A stretch of 8,092 bases of DNA from Acidimicrobiia bacterium (GCA_031177445.1 JAPSGP010000114.1:1-8092); one strand, 5' to 3'; numbered from the stretch's first letter, positions 1-5,885 are shown. Notes: generated from the letters alone by a model not told the origin. Translations and numbers: made by a program.

Positions 1-109
1 TGGCGTACGTCTTGCCGCCGACCTTGATCGGTCCGCCGTTGTTGTTCTGGTCGCGGCGGACCGGTCCGAGCCCGTTGACCGCCGACGCGGGCGTCAGCTC
101 GCTGAGGAA
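1..109 (-). other. NPCBM domain 2, cut by the window edge
   Basis: Residues 1201-1236 begin F-L-S-E-L-T-P-A-S-A-V-N-G-L-G-P and run to K-T-Y-A, matching the first part of NPCBM 1 residue for residue at most positions. The domain continues beyond the left edge, and more modules could follow. Confidence 0.85.
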
Positions 110-163
110 GGTGGTCGTGCCGCCGGGCGGTGGCACGGTCGTGGTCGTCGTGGTGGTCGTGGT
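1..163 (-). repeat. Direct repeat copy A (NPCBM 2 start plus linker end)
   Basis: Matches 583-745 at a constant offset of 582. Positions 1-60 are identical to 583-642 and 120-163 to 702-745, with scattered differences between. It may extend beyond the left edge. Confidence 0.93.
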
Positions 164-3100
164 CGTCGTGGTGCTGGAAGTCGTGGTCGTCGACGGCGGC
201 GTCGTCGTGGTCGTGGTGCTGGAAGTCGTGGTCGTCGATGGCGGCGTCGTCGTGGTCGTGGTCGTGGTGGTCGTGATCGAGCTGCCGCCCGTCAACCGGG
301 CATCCGCCCAGTCGGAGTACTCGCACGACACCCCGTCGCCGGCGTCCGTGACGAGCAGTCTGAGCGTGCCCGTCCCTGTGGTCGGGAGATCGATGAGCTT
401 GGTGGCGGTGTTGCCGGTCACGACACCGCTCGTGTACGCGCGGACGCCGTCGCGGTAGACCTCGAACAATACGGTGCCGGCACCGCCGCAGATGTCGTCG
501 ATGCCGACCTCGGCGCGGAAGCGTGAGTAGGCGCTGTTCAGGTTGTAGGTGATGTCGCTGCGGGGATGGACGCCGAGCCCCTTGGCGTACGTCTTGCCGC
601 CGACCTTGATCGGTCCGCCGTTGTTGTTCTGGTCGCGGCGGAAGGGGCCCAGCCCGTTGACGGCTGAGGCGGGCGTGAGGTTGCTGAGGTAGGTGGTCGT
701 ACCGCCGGGCGGTGGCACGGTCGTGGTCGTCGTGGTGGTCGTGGTGGTGGTGGTCGTCGTCGTCGGTGGTGGCGCGGTGACGCCGCCGCCGGCGGCGACC
801 GGATCGAGGATCGTCGGGGTGAGACCGATGAACGTCTTGTAGAACTCGAGCGCGAACGCCTCGGGGAAGTCCGGGGGCGGGGTCAGCTCCGCGGGCGTTC
901 GCTCGAGGTAGTGCCCGATCCAGCCCGAGGCCTCGGGCCGCGTGCCGAGGATGAAGGCGCGCAGATCCGGCCCGTCCGCACGGAGCGTGTAGGTCTCGTC
1001 CACAACGAGCGGCTGGGTCGGCGCTTTCATCGCCTTCACCCGGTCGATGGCGATCTGCACCTGGCCGTCCGACGGATAGCTGTGGACGCTCCCGAAGTTC
1101 TCCAGGTCGGTCACGTCCGCCGGCGTGAACCCGCTCGATCCGGCGGTGAACAGTCCGACAGAGTTCAGGTGGTTCGTGTCCCCGGCCCCGATGCGAACGG
1201 CGTCGTGCATGCGGGTCATCCACTCCCGACCGATGGCCAGCCGGGTTCGGCCGTTCGTCTTCTTCGTGAGATGCTGACTGAAGCAGAAGCCGCCGAGCCC
1301 GTCTCCTCGGCACCACGTGCTCTCGTCGGTCCCCGGGGCGATGGGCTCGTTCATGAGGTCGTACCACGCCACCGCGGACCTGTCCTTGACCGCGCCCGCC
1401 ACCGCGCGCCAGAACACCTCCTGCGCCGCCCAGCGATCCTGCTCGTCGAGCCGGTCGTACCACGTGTCGGTGTCGGCGTCGGCCTCGATCCGGAGTCCAC
1501 TGAACTCGACGTACAGGCCGGTCTGCTCCGCGAGCGTGACGACGTCCTGCAACCGCGCGAGTGCGGTGGCATTCGGCGTGGGCGGCTCCGAGGCGGTGGC
1601 GGCCGCGATCGACGGTGCCTCGGTCGAGCTCGTCGGAGGCTCGGTGGTGGTCGTCGGCTCGGTGGTGGTCGGCGGCTCGGTGGTGGTCGGCGGCGTCGTC
1701 GTAGTCGTCGTGGTGGTGGTCGAGGTGGTCGTCGTCGAAGTCGTCGTCGAAGTCGTCGTCGTCGTGCTGCTGCTGGGCGGGGGCGTGCCCGGGGGCGGGT
1801 CGACGAACTTGTTGAACTGGAGCTTGATCCGAACGATGTTGCCGCCCATGCGGCGGATGTCGCGGAAGTCGTCGACGAGGCCGTCCCAGTTCGTGGTCCA
1901 CATGTCCTCGAGGAGCTCTTCGTGCGGCGTGCGCATGCCCCACGGCACGAAGGTGCGACCGGACGCGGAGCCCACGATGCGCTTCCCGTCGCCCGACACC
2001 GTGAGCCGCTCGAGGCCGGATGCCGGCGCACTGTCGATGAGACAGCCGTCGGCGGCGGCCGTCGCGACCGCGACCTGCGGGCACTTGCCCCATGTCACCC
2101 GCGGGCTGCCGTCGACCAGGGTGTAGCTGCTCGTGTTGCCGGACATGGTGGCGCCGTTCATGCCAAGCGCGGACACGCCGATGTTCACGCGTGCGCCCAT
2201 CGGCCCGGTCGTGTTGTCGGTGAAGCTCGCGCCGGTGCCCAGCACCCGATGGTCTCCCCACAGCGGCCCGCCGCCCACGAGCAACCCGATGTCGAAGCTC
2301 GTCCGGGGGCCGGTCGAGAACGTGTTGTTCCGCACCTGCGAACCGGCGAAGCTCCGTGTCGCCGGGAGGTCGAGGCACGGGACCGCCAATGTCGACAGGA
2401 ACCCGATGCACTCGCCGACCGGGTCGGCGCCGATGGCGACGTGCGCGTCGAGCCCCGCGCTCAGCACGACGTTCCCCGACACGGCCGATCGCTGGGCTCG
2501 CCCGGTGCCGCTCTGGCGGTTGAAGGAGCCGTGCAGGAGCAACGCGGCGTCAGTGGCGTCGACGATCGTGTTGTTCTCGACCGCCGTCGACTCGCAGTGG
2601 ACGGAGATGCCGTCGGCCCACAGCGGCTGGGCCAGCCGGTCGAGCGAGTGCTGTGACGGATATCCCGTCACCAAGTTGCCGCGGATCGTCTCGTTGGTGC
2701 ACTCGATGCCGGTCGTCGAGAAGCCGCGCGCGCGAATCCCGGCGCCGTCCCGGCCCGGGCTCGAGATGCGGTTGTCGATCAATGACGTCGGGTTCGCCGC
2801 GGTGCTTCCTCGTGTCTCCACGTTCGCCATCTGCGTGGGCGTGGCCGCGACGCCCTGCCCGTCGACCCAGACGTTGCGAAGGCTGGCGCCGGCATCGAGC
2901 GCGACGATGCCGACGTTGAAGCAGGCGAAGCCGCCGCAGACGAACACGCCCGGTCCCGCCGGGACCAGCCGGCCCATGCGCGCGTACCCGGTCGGTGCCG
3001 GCGAACCGGTCGTTGTGAGCGTGACCCCCCGCTTCACGACCAGCTGCTGGTTCGAGCCCCCTGGGCCTCCGATGGCGACGACCTCTCCCGGCTGCAACGC

Positions 3101-3709
3101 GACGGTGCCGCCGCCGGCCGCGGCCGCCGAGTCAATGGCTGCCTGGAGCTGCGGTTGCGTGCGCGAGGCGCCGAGACCGGCTCGGCCCCGAAGGTCGAGC
3201 GGCGTCGTGTAGGCGAAGCCCGAGCTCGGCTCGCTGGCGCTGCAGGCCTTGGGCGCGGTCGTCGACACGAACGCGCTGTGCGCGAGGACGCTGTCGACGA
3301 GCTGCGCCCAGGTCTTCGATCCGCTCAGGTATGGCGCGAGCAGAGCGTCCCAGTCGCCGGCGGTCGGGTCGCGCTCGAACGCCGCCCGCACCAGCGCGGT
3401 GAAGCGCTGCGCCTTGTGCAGCGTGGTCTGCGACGCGTACCGGCTCGAGAAGTCCGCCGACTTCGCGAGGCTGCGCGTCTGGGCCGCGAGCGAAGCCGAC
3501 GTGCATCCGGGCGAGAAGTGGTTGGTCCACGACGCCCACTCGCTGGCGCTGGGCGCGCGTCCGAGCAGCTCCGTGTATTGCTTCGCGATCCACTGCGCCG
3601 GCACCGGACCGGCTGCGTGTGCCGGCGGCGCGCTCGCGACGCCACCGAGAGTGACCCCGACAAGAGCCGCGAGCGCCGCCATGACGGTCCAACGTCGCGC
3701 CTGCCCCAT
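1..3709 (-). CDS. Secreted multidomain glycoside hydrolase (DUF4214-like / beta-helix / GH5-like / NPCBM), 3' partial
   Basis: An uninterrupted minus-strand frame runs from an ATG at 3709 to the left edge, giving 1236 residues with no stop seen. Residues 1-32 form a signal peptide, so the product is exported. Two DUF4214-like repeats (about 35-155) are followed by a beta-helix (about 170-555), a GH5-like hydrolase (about 565-970), a Thr linker, NPCBM 1 (about 1007-1142), a second Thr linker, and NPCBM 2 from 1201, cut by the window. Hydrolase landmarks are N787-E788-P789 (expected acid/base), H876-x-Y878, and E905 in D-E-T (expected nucleophile). The likely role is hydrolysis of an extracellular polysaccharide; the substrate cannot be read from sequence. 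The start is supported by the signal peptide directly after it and a GAGG 5 nt upstream; an internal ATG at residue 10 would spoil the positively charged n-region. Family assignments come from motif recognition, not a profile search. Confidence 0.85.
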   Translation of the reverse strand, partial: MGQARRWTVMAALAALVGVTLGGVASAPPAHAAGPVPAQWIAKQYTELLGRAPSASEWASWTNHFSPGCTSASLAAQTRSLAKSADFSSRYASQTTLHKAQRFTALVRAAFERDPTAGDWDALLAPYLSGSKTWAQLVDSVLAHSAFVSTTAPKACSASEPSSGFAYTTPLDLRGRAGLGASRTQPQLQAAIDSAAAAGGGTVALQPGEVVAIGGPGGSNQQLVVKRGVTLTTTGSPAPTGYARMGRLVPAGPGVFVCGGFACFNVGIVALDAGASLRNVWVDGQGVAATPTQMANVETRGSTAANPTSLIDNRISSPGRDGAGIRARGFSTTGIECTNETIRGNLVTGYPSQHSLDRLAQPLWADGISVHCESTAVENNTIVDATDAALLLHGSFNRQSGTGRAQRSAVSGNVVLSAGLDAHVAIGADPVGECIGFLSTLAVPCLDLPATRSFAGSQVRNNTFSTGPRTSFDIGLLVGGGPLWGDHRVLGTGASFTDNTTGPMGARVNIGVSALGMNGATMSGNTSSYTLVDGSPRVTWGKCPQVAVATAAADGCLIDSAPASGLERLTVSGDGKRIVGSASGRTFVPWGMRTPHEELLEDMWTTNWDGLVDDFRDIRRMGGNIVRIKLQFNKFVDPPPGTPPPSSSTTTTTSTTTSTTTTSTTTTTTTTTPPTTTEPPTTTEPTTTTEPPTSSTEAPSIAAATASEPPTPNATALARLQDVVTLAEQTGLYVEFSGLRIEADADTDTWYDRLDEQDRWAAQEVFWRAVAGAVKDRSAVAWYDLMNEPIAPGTDESTWCRGDGLGGFCFSQHLTKKTNGRTRLAIGREWMTRMHDAVRIGAGDTNHLNSVGLFTAGSSGFTPADVTDLENFGSVHSYPSDGQVQIAIDRVKAMKAPTQPLVVDETYTLRADGPDLRAFILGTRPEASGWIGHYLERTPAELTPPPDFPEAFALEFYKTFIGLTPTILDPVAAGGGVTAPPPTTTTTTTTTTTTTTTVPPPGGTTTYLSNLTPASAVNGLGPFRRDQNNNGGPIKVGGKTYAKGLGVHPRSDITYNLNSAYSRFRAEVGIDDICGGAGTVLFEVYRDGVRAYTSGVVTGNTATKLIDLPTTGTGTLRLLVTDAGDGVSCEYSDWADARLTGGSSITTTTTTTTTTPPSTTTTSSTTTTTTPPSTTTTSSTTTTTTTTTTTTVPPPGGTTTFLSELTPASAVNGLGPVRRDQNNNGGPIKVGGKTYA
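110..283 (-). other. Thr-rich linker between NPCBM 1 and NPCBM 2
   Basis: Residues about 1143-1200 are almost only Thr, Ser and Pro, organised as Thr runs broken by P-P-S and S-S. The codons are nearly all ACC and ACG, which is why the opposite strand reads as long Val runs in one frame. Confidence 0.9.
171..260 (-). repeat. 45-bp tandem duplication in the linker
   Basis: Two adjacent 45-bp copies, 171-215 and 216-260, differ at one base (C at 194, T at 239). Each encodes 15 linker residues (Thr runs with P-P-S and S-S). The unit is a multiple of three, so the frame is unaffected. Confidence 0.92.
284..691 (-). other. NPCBM domain 1 (carbohydrate-binding module)
   Basis: Residues about 1007-1142 show the family signature almost throughout: Y-L-S-N-L at the start, G-L-G-P-x-R-R-D-Q-N, K-T-Y-A-K-G-L-G-V-H, F-R-A-E-V-G-I-D-D, V-L-F-E-V-Y-R-D-G, L-R-L-L-V-T-D-A-G-D-G and the closing D-W-A-D-A-R-L. 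NPCBM is a galactose-binding-like beta-sandwich attached to many secreted glycoside hydrolases. Here it would hold the enzyme on glycan substrate. Confidence 0.88.
583..745 (-). repeat. Direct repeat copy B (NPCBM 1 start plus linker end)
   Basis: Partner of the repeat at 1-163. It encodes the linker exit V-P-P-P-G-G-T-T-T and the first part of NPCBM 1. Synonymous positions are unchanged over the two exact blocks. Confidence 0.93.
692..787 (-). other. Thr-rich linker between hydrolase and NPCBM 1
   Basis: Residues about 975-1006 consist of a Gly/Ala/Pro lead-in, an uninterrupted run of about 15 Thr, then V-P-P-P-G-G-T-T-T directly before NPCBM 1. The V-P-P-P-G-G-T-T-T exit is repeated before NPCBM 2, so the linker end and the module form one duplicated unit. 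Confidence 0.9.
1574..1801 (-). other. Thr/Pro/Glu-rich insertion within the hydrolase barrel
   Basis: Residues about 637-712 begin D-P-P-P-G-T-P-P-P, pass through Ser and Thr runs into repeated P-P-T-T-T-E units, and end in an Ala/Ser/Pro stretch before N713-A-T-A-L-A-R. Composition is that of an extended, probably glycosylated interdomain linker, yet folded barrel sequence lies on both sides. The reading frame is kept throughout. Confidence 0.85.
1638..1691 (-). repeat. Three 18-bp tandem repeats (P-P-T-T-T-E units)
   Basis: Three consecutive 18-bp copies occupy 1638-1655, 1656-1673 and 1674-1691. Copies 2 and 3 are identical; copy 1 differs at one base near its end. Each encodes six residues on the minus strand, so copy-number change would not alter the frame. 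Confidence 0.9.
2045..3202 (-). other. Right-handed parallel beta-helix domain
   Basis: Residues about 170-555 start with a segment like the N-terminal cap of pectate-lyase/NosD-type helices: L-D-L-R-G, then Q-L-Q-A-A-I-D and a Gly-rich G-G-G-T-V turn. Short rungs follow with recurring Asn turns such as V-E-N-N-T-I, V-R-N-N-T-F, F-T-D-N-T-T, M-S-G-N-T-S and V-S-G-N-V-V. Such domains can be polysaccharide lyases or hydrolases, or only bind carbohydrate. No catalytic residues could be assigned, so it may be a second catalytic unit or a scaffold. Confidence 0.7.
3245..3607 (-). other. Two DUF4214-like repeats
   Basis: Residues 35-155 contain two related helical units. The first has the pattern Y-T-E-L-L-G-R-A-P-S followed by E-W-A-S-W; the second has V-R-A-A-F-E-R-D-P-T followed by G-D-W-D-A-L. 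This aromatic-x-x-hydrophobic-x-R-x-P spacing followed by a Trp is typical of DUF4214-type repeats, found at the ends of many large secreted bacterial proteins. Their exact role is not established; surface attachment or assembly is a guess. Confidence 0.6.
3614..3709 (-). other. Signal peptide of the secreted hydrolase
   Basis: Residues 1-32 show the tripartite Sec pattern: a short basic n-region (Q-A-R-R-W), a hydrophobic core rich in Ala, Leu and Val (about residues 9-25), and a c-region ending in A-H-A before A33, a good type I signal peptidase site. There is no lipobox cysteine, so a released or wall-associated protein is more likely than a lipoprotein. Confidence 0.85.
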
Positions 3710-3746
3710 GGCGCCTCGATCAGTGCAGATACGGCTGAAGGGGGCA

Positions 3747-3752
3747 ATCCTA
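3747..3752 (-). promoter_or_regulatory. Possible -10 box (TAGGAT) for the secreted hydrolase
   Basis: TAGGAT fits the actinobacterial TANNNT -10 pattern and lies about 37 nt upstream of the ATG at 3709. No convincing -35 element was found at normal spacing. The stretch 3710-3853 holds no other gene. Confidence 0.3.
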
Positions 3753-3853
3753 CCCTTCCGAGCGAGACACCCATCTCGTGCGCTCGCCGCGAAGGGTCAG
3801 AGCACTCACTCGGCGGGGCAAAAGCCCGTGTCGGCCGCGATTCGGGCCGGCGG

Positions 3854-4111
3854 TCAGTTGCGGGCTTCGGGCGGCTGTCGCAGCACGACGATCGTCCGTT
3901 CCGGGTGGTCGGGATCGATCACGAGGTCGAGGTCGCGCTCCGGCTTGGACGCCTCCTGGACGATCGCCGGCTCCTCTTTCTCCGGTCGCCCTTCGAGCGC
4001 GTCCCGCAAACCGAGCAGACCGGCGGCGACGACCGCGCCGGTCGCGGTGCGCCGGAACTTGTCGACGGGCCGGTGGGGCTCGACGCTCTCGTCGCCGGTG
4101 GCGTCGCTCAT
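3854..4111 (-). CDS. Small hypothetical protein, 85 aa
   Basis: The product is not recognised. Starting at the ATG at 4111 it has an acidic polar N-terminus (M-S-D-A-T-G-D-E-S), a basic stretch (V-D-K-F-R-R-T), one short Ala/Gly/Val/Leu-rich segment at about 24-35, then a charged region and a C-terminal part D-L-V-I-D-P-D-H-P-E-R-T-I-V-V-L. The hydrophobic segment is too short for a confident membrane span and could be an amphipathic helix. The frame stays open upstream, but that extension runs antisense through the VOC gene, and the composition changes sharply at this Met, so 4111 is the chosen start. It is divergent from the VOC gene, with 87 bp between them. High-GC third positions and a protein-like residue mix support coding. 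Confidence 0.65.
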   Translation of the reverse strand: MSDATGDESVEPHRPVDKFRRTATGAVVAAGLLGLRDALEGRPEKEEPAIVQEASKPERDLDLVIDPDHPERTIVVLRQPPEARN

Positions 4112-4118
4112 CGCCACC

Positions 4119-4124
4119 ACCGTA
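4119..4124 (-). promoter_or_regulatory. Possible -10 box (TACGGT) for the 85-aa gene, perhaps leaderless
   Basis: TACGGT on the minus strand ends 7 nt before the ATG at 4111, the spacing expected for a leaderless actinobacterial transcript. There is also a weak GGTGG just before the start, so normal initiation cannot be excluded. No -35 box is evident. Confidence 0.35.
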
Positions 4125-4143
4125 CGCCGCGGCGCGCAGGCGC

Positions 4144-4149
4144 TACGGT
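4144..4149 (+). promoter_or_regulatory. Possible -10 box (TACGGT) for the VOC gene
   Basis: TACGGT fits TANNNT and lies in the 87-bp divergent intergenic region, about 50 nt before the ATG at 4199, which would give a leader of about 43 nt. No clear -35 box is seen. Confidence 0.3.
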
Positions 4150-4198
4150 CGCACGCGCGGCCCGACCCGACACAGGTGCAGGAGAAGAGGAGACAGCC

Positions 4199-4546
4199 AT
4201 GGCTCAGCCCGTCGTGCACTTCGAGGTCGTCGGCAAGGACGGCGCCAAGCTCCGGCAGTTCTATTCCGGCGTGTTCGACTGGGAGATCGACGCGAGCAAC
4301 CCACAGAACTATGGCATCGTCCAGCCCACGGCTCCCGGGATCGGCGGGGGCGTCGGTCAGTCGCCCGACGGCAGCACGCACGTCACCTGGTACGTGCAAG
4401 TCGATGATCTCCAGGCCGCACTCGACAAGGCGGAGTCGCTCGGCGGCAAGACCGTCATGGCTCCCGACGAGGTTCCCGGCGGTCCGGCCTTGGCGATGTT
4501 CGCCGACCCCGATGGCAACGTCATCGGCCTCGTCGCCGGCATGTAA
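4199..4546 (+). CDS. VOC family protein (glyoxalase/bleomycin-resistance fold), 115 aa
   Basis: A single vicinal-oxygen-chelate unit of normal length. It opens with V-V-H-F-E-V-V-G-K-D, continues with L-R-Q-F-Y-S-G-V-F-D-W-E-I, has a Gly-rich I-G-G-G-V-G turn, then the second beta-alpha-beta half with W-Y-V-Q-V-D-D-L-Q-A-A-L-D-K-A and L-G-G-K, and closes with F-A-D-P-D-G-N-V-I-G-L. This layout matches the small actinobacterial VOC proteins of unknown substrate, distantly related to glyoxalase I and often assumed to be dimers. H7 is in the usual first metal-ligand position, but the usual C-terminal Glu ligand is not clear (the end reads N-V-I-G-L-V), so metal catalysis is uncertain. A strong GAGGAG ribosome site at 4187-4192, 6 nt before the ATG, fixes the start. 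The gene is probably monocistronic. Confidence 0.92.
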   Translation: MAQPVVHFEVVGKDGAKLRQFYSGVFDWEIDASNPQNYGIVQPTAPGIGGGVGQSPDGSTHVTWYVQVDDLQAALDKAESLGGKTVMAPDEVPGGPALAMFADPDGNVIGLVAGM

Positions 4547-4558
4547 GCCGTCGCCGAC

Positions 4559-4592
4559 GCCTCGTCTCAGCCCTGCGAGGCACCCGGCTGAG
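4559..4592. terminator. Possible bidirectional hairpin between convergent genes
   Basis: The VOC and glycosyltransferase genes converge with 20 bp between stops. Two overlapping inverted repeats lie here: a 6-bp stem (4559-4564 with 4576-4581) and a 7-bp stem (4566-4572 with 4586-4592). They are mutually exclusive and neither is followed by a T-run, so this is a weak terminator call. Confidence 0.3.
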
Positions 4593-5760
4593 CTGCGCCA
4601 ACACTGGGCCGTCGGCCTTGTAAGCACCGGCCGACGAGCAGCCCGACACCGATGCAACAGGCGAGGTCGAATGGCGCGCGGAGTCGCGGAGACGAGACCG
4701 TCAGGATCGAGGCGAGAGAGAAGTAGGCGGCCGTGATCCCGATCAGCGCGACGGTTCGGTTTCGCCGGGCCAGCCAGAGGCCGGCGACGCCGGCCACCGT
4801 GACGGCGTAGAACAGCGGGAGCGTGATGTGTCGGATCGTCAGGTTCCGGCCGTCGAGCTCCTCCGCATCGTCGTTCTCCCATGGCTTGAGCTCGAAGTAG
4901 TACATGAGGTTCCGCCTCATGACTCGAACGGGCTCGAGCGGATGTCCCCGTAAGCCGTCGAGCCCACGGTCTCTAAGGGCGCGGTCCCACGCGATCTCGT
5001 CGAACTGCACGAGTCGCAGCTCGGAGAAGCGCTCGTCGAACACGGGGTCGACGAAGTCATTGTCGTCGTGCGCCTCGACGGAGTACGCGGCCGCGAGGTT
5101 GAAGCCGTTGGCGGTGTTCAGCACCGGACTGCCCATTTGGATGTCGTTCCGGATGAGCCAGGGGACGACGACGAGAACGGACACTCCCAGGTATCCCAGT
5201 GCGCGCTTCCACCCGAGCCAGCGCAGGAGCAGGATTGCCACGACCAGGGCGTACAGCTGCGCGCTGTGGCGGGTCAGTACGAGGAGGCCGGTCTCGATGC
5301 CTGCCAGTAGCCACCGCTCCTCCGCGATCGCGGTGATGATGAGCACGATCAGCAGCAGCGACAGGCCTTCGGCGAGGATCGAGACGTCGTTGACCACCAA
5401 CGGTGGGTAGATTGCGACCGCAACTGCGGCGACGAGCCCTGCGATCGAACCGCCGATCTTGGACGTGAGCCGCTCGACGAGCAGCACGACGACGATGCCG
5501 ACCAGGAGACTGGTGAGCCGCCCCAATCCGACCGAGGCGCCGAAGAGCCGATAGGGGCCAGCGAGGAGGAGGGGGAAGATCGGCGGCCGGAACGCGGTCG
5601 CGTGGTCGCTGAGCGCGGGAAAGTGGGCCGCGAACCCGATGCCGCGAGCGAGATTCCTACCGATGCTGTGGTACGAGTGGGCGTCACTGGTGGGCGAATA
5701 GTCGATGGTTGCGAGCCAGTAGAGGAGCCGCACGCCGACGGCGACCGCCACGAGGCCCAT
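4567..5760 (-). CDS. GT-C-type membrane glycosyltransferase (GT39/ArnT-like), 397 aa
   Basis: A polytopic membrane protein of the GT-C superfamily, which moves a sugar from a polyprenyl-phosphate donor to an acceptor outside the membrane. After TM1 (about residues 2-18) comes the first external loop with D20 and S-D-A-H-S-Y (D26), followed by G-R-N-L-A-R-G-I-G-F and F-R-P-P-I-F-P, the pattern around the catalytic Asp in PMT/ArnT-like enzymes. Roughly eight to ten further hydrophobic segments follow, with R-H-S-A-Q and W-L-I-R-N between them. A soluble stretch at about 225-300 precedes the last spans. The protein is somewhat shorter than many family members (often 450 or more), mostly at the C-terminal end. 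A TAG codon lies 22 codons upstream of the ATG at 5760 with no ATG, GTG or TTG between, so this start is well supported, although the ribosome site is weak. Acceptor and donor cannot be deduced. Confidence 0.85.
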   Translation of the reverse strand: MGLVAVAVGVRLLYWLATIDYSPTSDAHSYHSIGRNLARGIGFAAHFPALSDHATAFRPPIFPLLLAGPYRLFGASVGLGRLTSLLVGIVVVLLVERLTSKIGGSIAGLVAAVAVAIYPPLVVNDVSILAEGLSLLLIVLIITAIAEERWLLAGIETGLLVLTRHSAQLYALVVAILLLRWLGWKRALGYLGVSVLVVVPWLIRNDIQMGSPVLNTANGFNLAAAYSVEAHDDNDFVDPVFDERFSELRLVQFDEIAWDRALRDRGLDGLRGHPLEPVRVMRRNLMYYFELKPWENDDAEELDGRNLTIRHITLPLFYAVTVAGVAGLWLARRNRTVALIGITAAYFSLASILTVSSPRLRAPFDLACCIGVGLLVGRCLQGRRPSVGAAQPGASQG

Positions 5761-5885
5761 CGTCCGTGGACGGAGTGCGTACCGACTCGCGCGGGTCAGA
5801 AGGTGGGTGCCGGGCGTCGTCGGACACTACCGGGATCCCGGCAAAGGCGGACGAATCCGACCTGTACCGATGAAGATCTCGTCGC

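Larger units (their letters stand above)
800..2017 (-). other. GH5-like (clan GH-A) catalytic barrel, interrupted by a linker
   Basis: Residues about 565-970. The opening F-V-P-W-G-M-R resembles the first strand of GH5 enzymes. G-G-N-I-V-R-I-K (622-629) fits strand 2, L-Y-V-E-F-S strand 3, W-Y-D-L-M-N-E-P (to 789) strand 4 with acid/base E788, V-H-S-Y-P (around 876) strand 6, L-V-V-D-E-T (to 906) strand 7 with nucleophile E905, and G-W-I-G-H strand 8. The His often seen after strand 3 in GH5 is not evident. Residues 637-712 are a Thr/Pro-rich insertion between strand 2 and its following helix. Both catalytic Glu residues are present, so activity is plausible. Another clan GH-A family remains possible. 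Confidence 0.7.

Noticed and set aside
130..280. Regular short repeats resembling an array
   Set aside because: They are Thr-codon repeats in frame with the secreted protein. There are no unique spacers of constant length, so this is not CRISPR.
12..458. Plus-strand open frame with long Val runs
   Set aside because: It is the antisense of the Thr-rich linker and NPCBM sequence of the minus-strand gene; low complexity, with no independent coding signal.
911..2656. Long plus-strand open frame of 581 codons
   Set aside because: It is Arg/Gly/Ala-rich with no recognisable domain and lies antisense to the beta-helix/GH5 gene, whose minus-strand frame carries clear motifs. Long antisense frames are expected at this GC content.
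2133..3212. Plus-strand open frame of 359 codons
   Set aside because: Antisense to the beta-helix domain, without family motifs or a ribosome site.
3816..3827. Small GGGC-AAAA-GCCC hairpin downstream of the 85-aa gene
   Set aside because: The stem is only 4 bp and no T-run follows, so it does not support a terminator call.
3155..4546. Plus-strand frame extended far upstream of the VOC gene
   Set aside because: Only the last 115 residues are a real domain. The strong ribosome site at 4187-4192 marks the true start at 4199; the upstream part is antisense to two other genes.
3854..4882. Minus-strand frame of 342 codons containing the 85-aa protein
   Set aside because: The N-terminal three quarters is antisense to the VOC gene and the end of the GT-C gene. 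Only the part from 4111 looks like protein.
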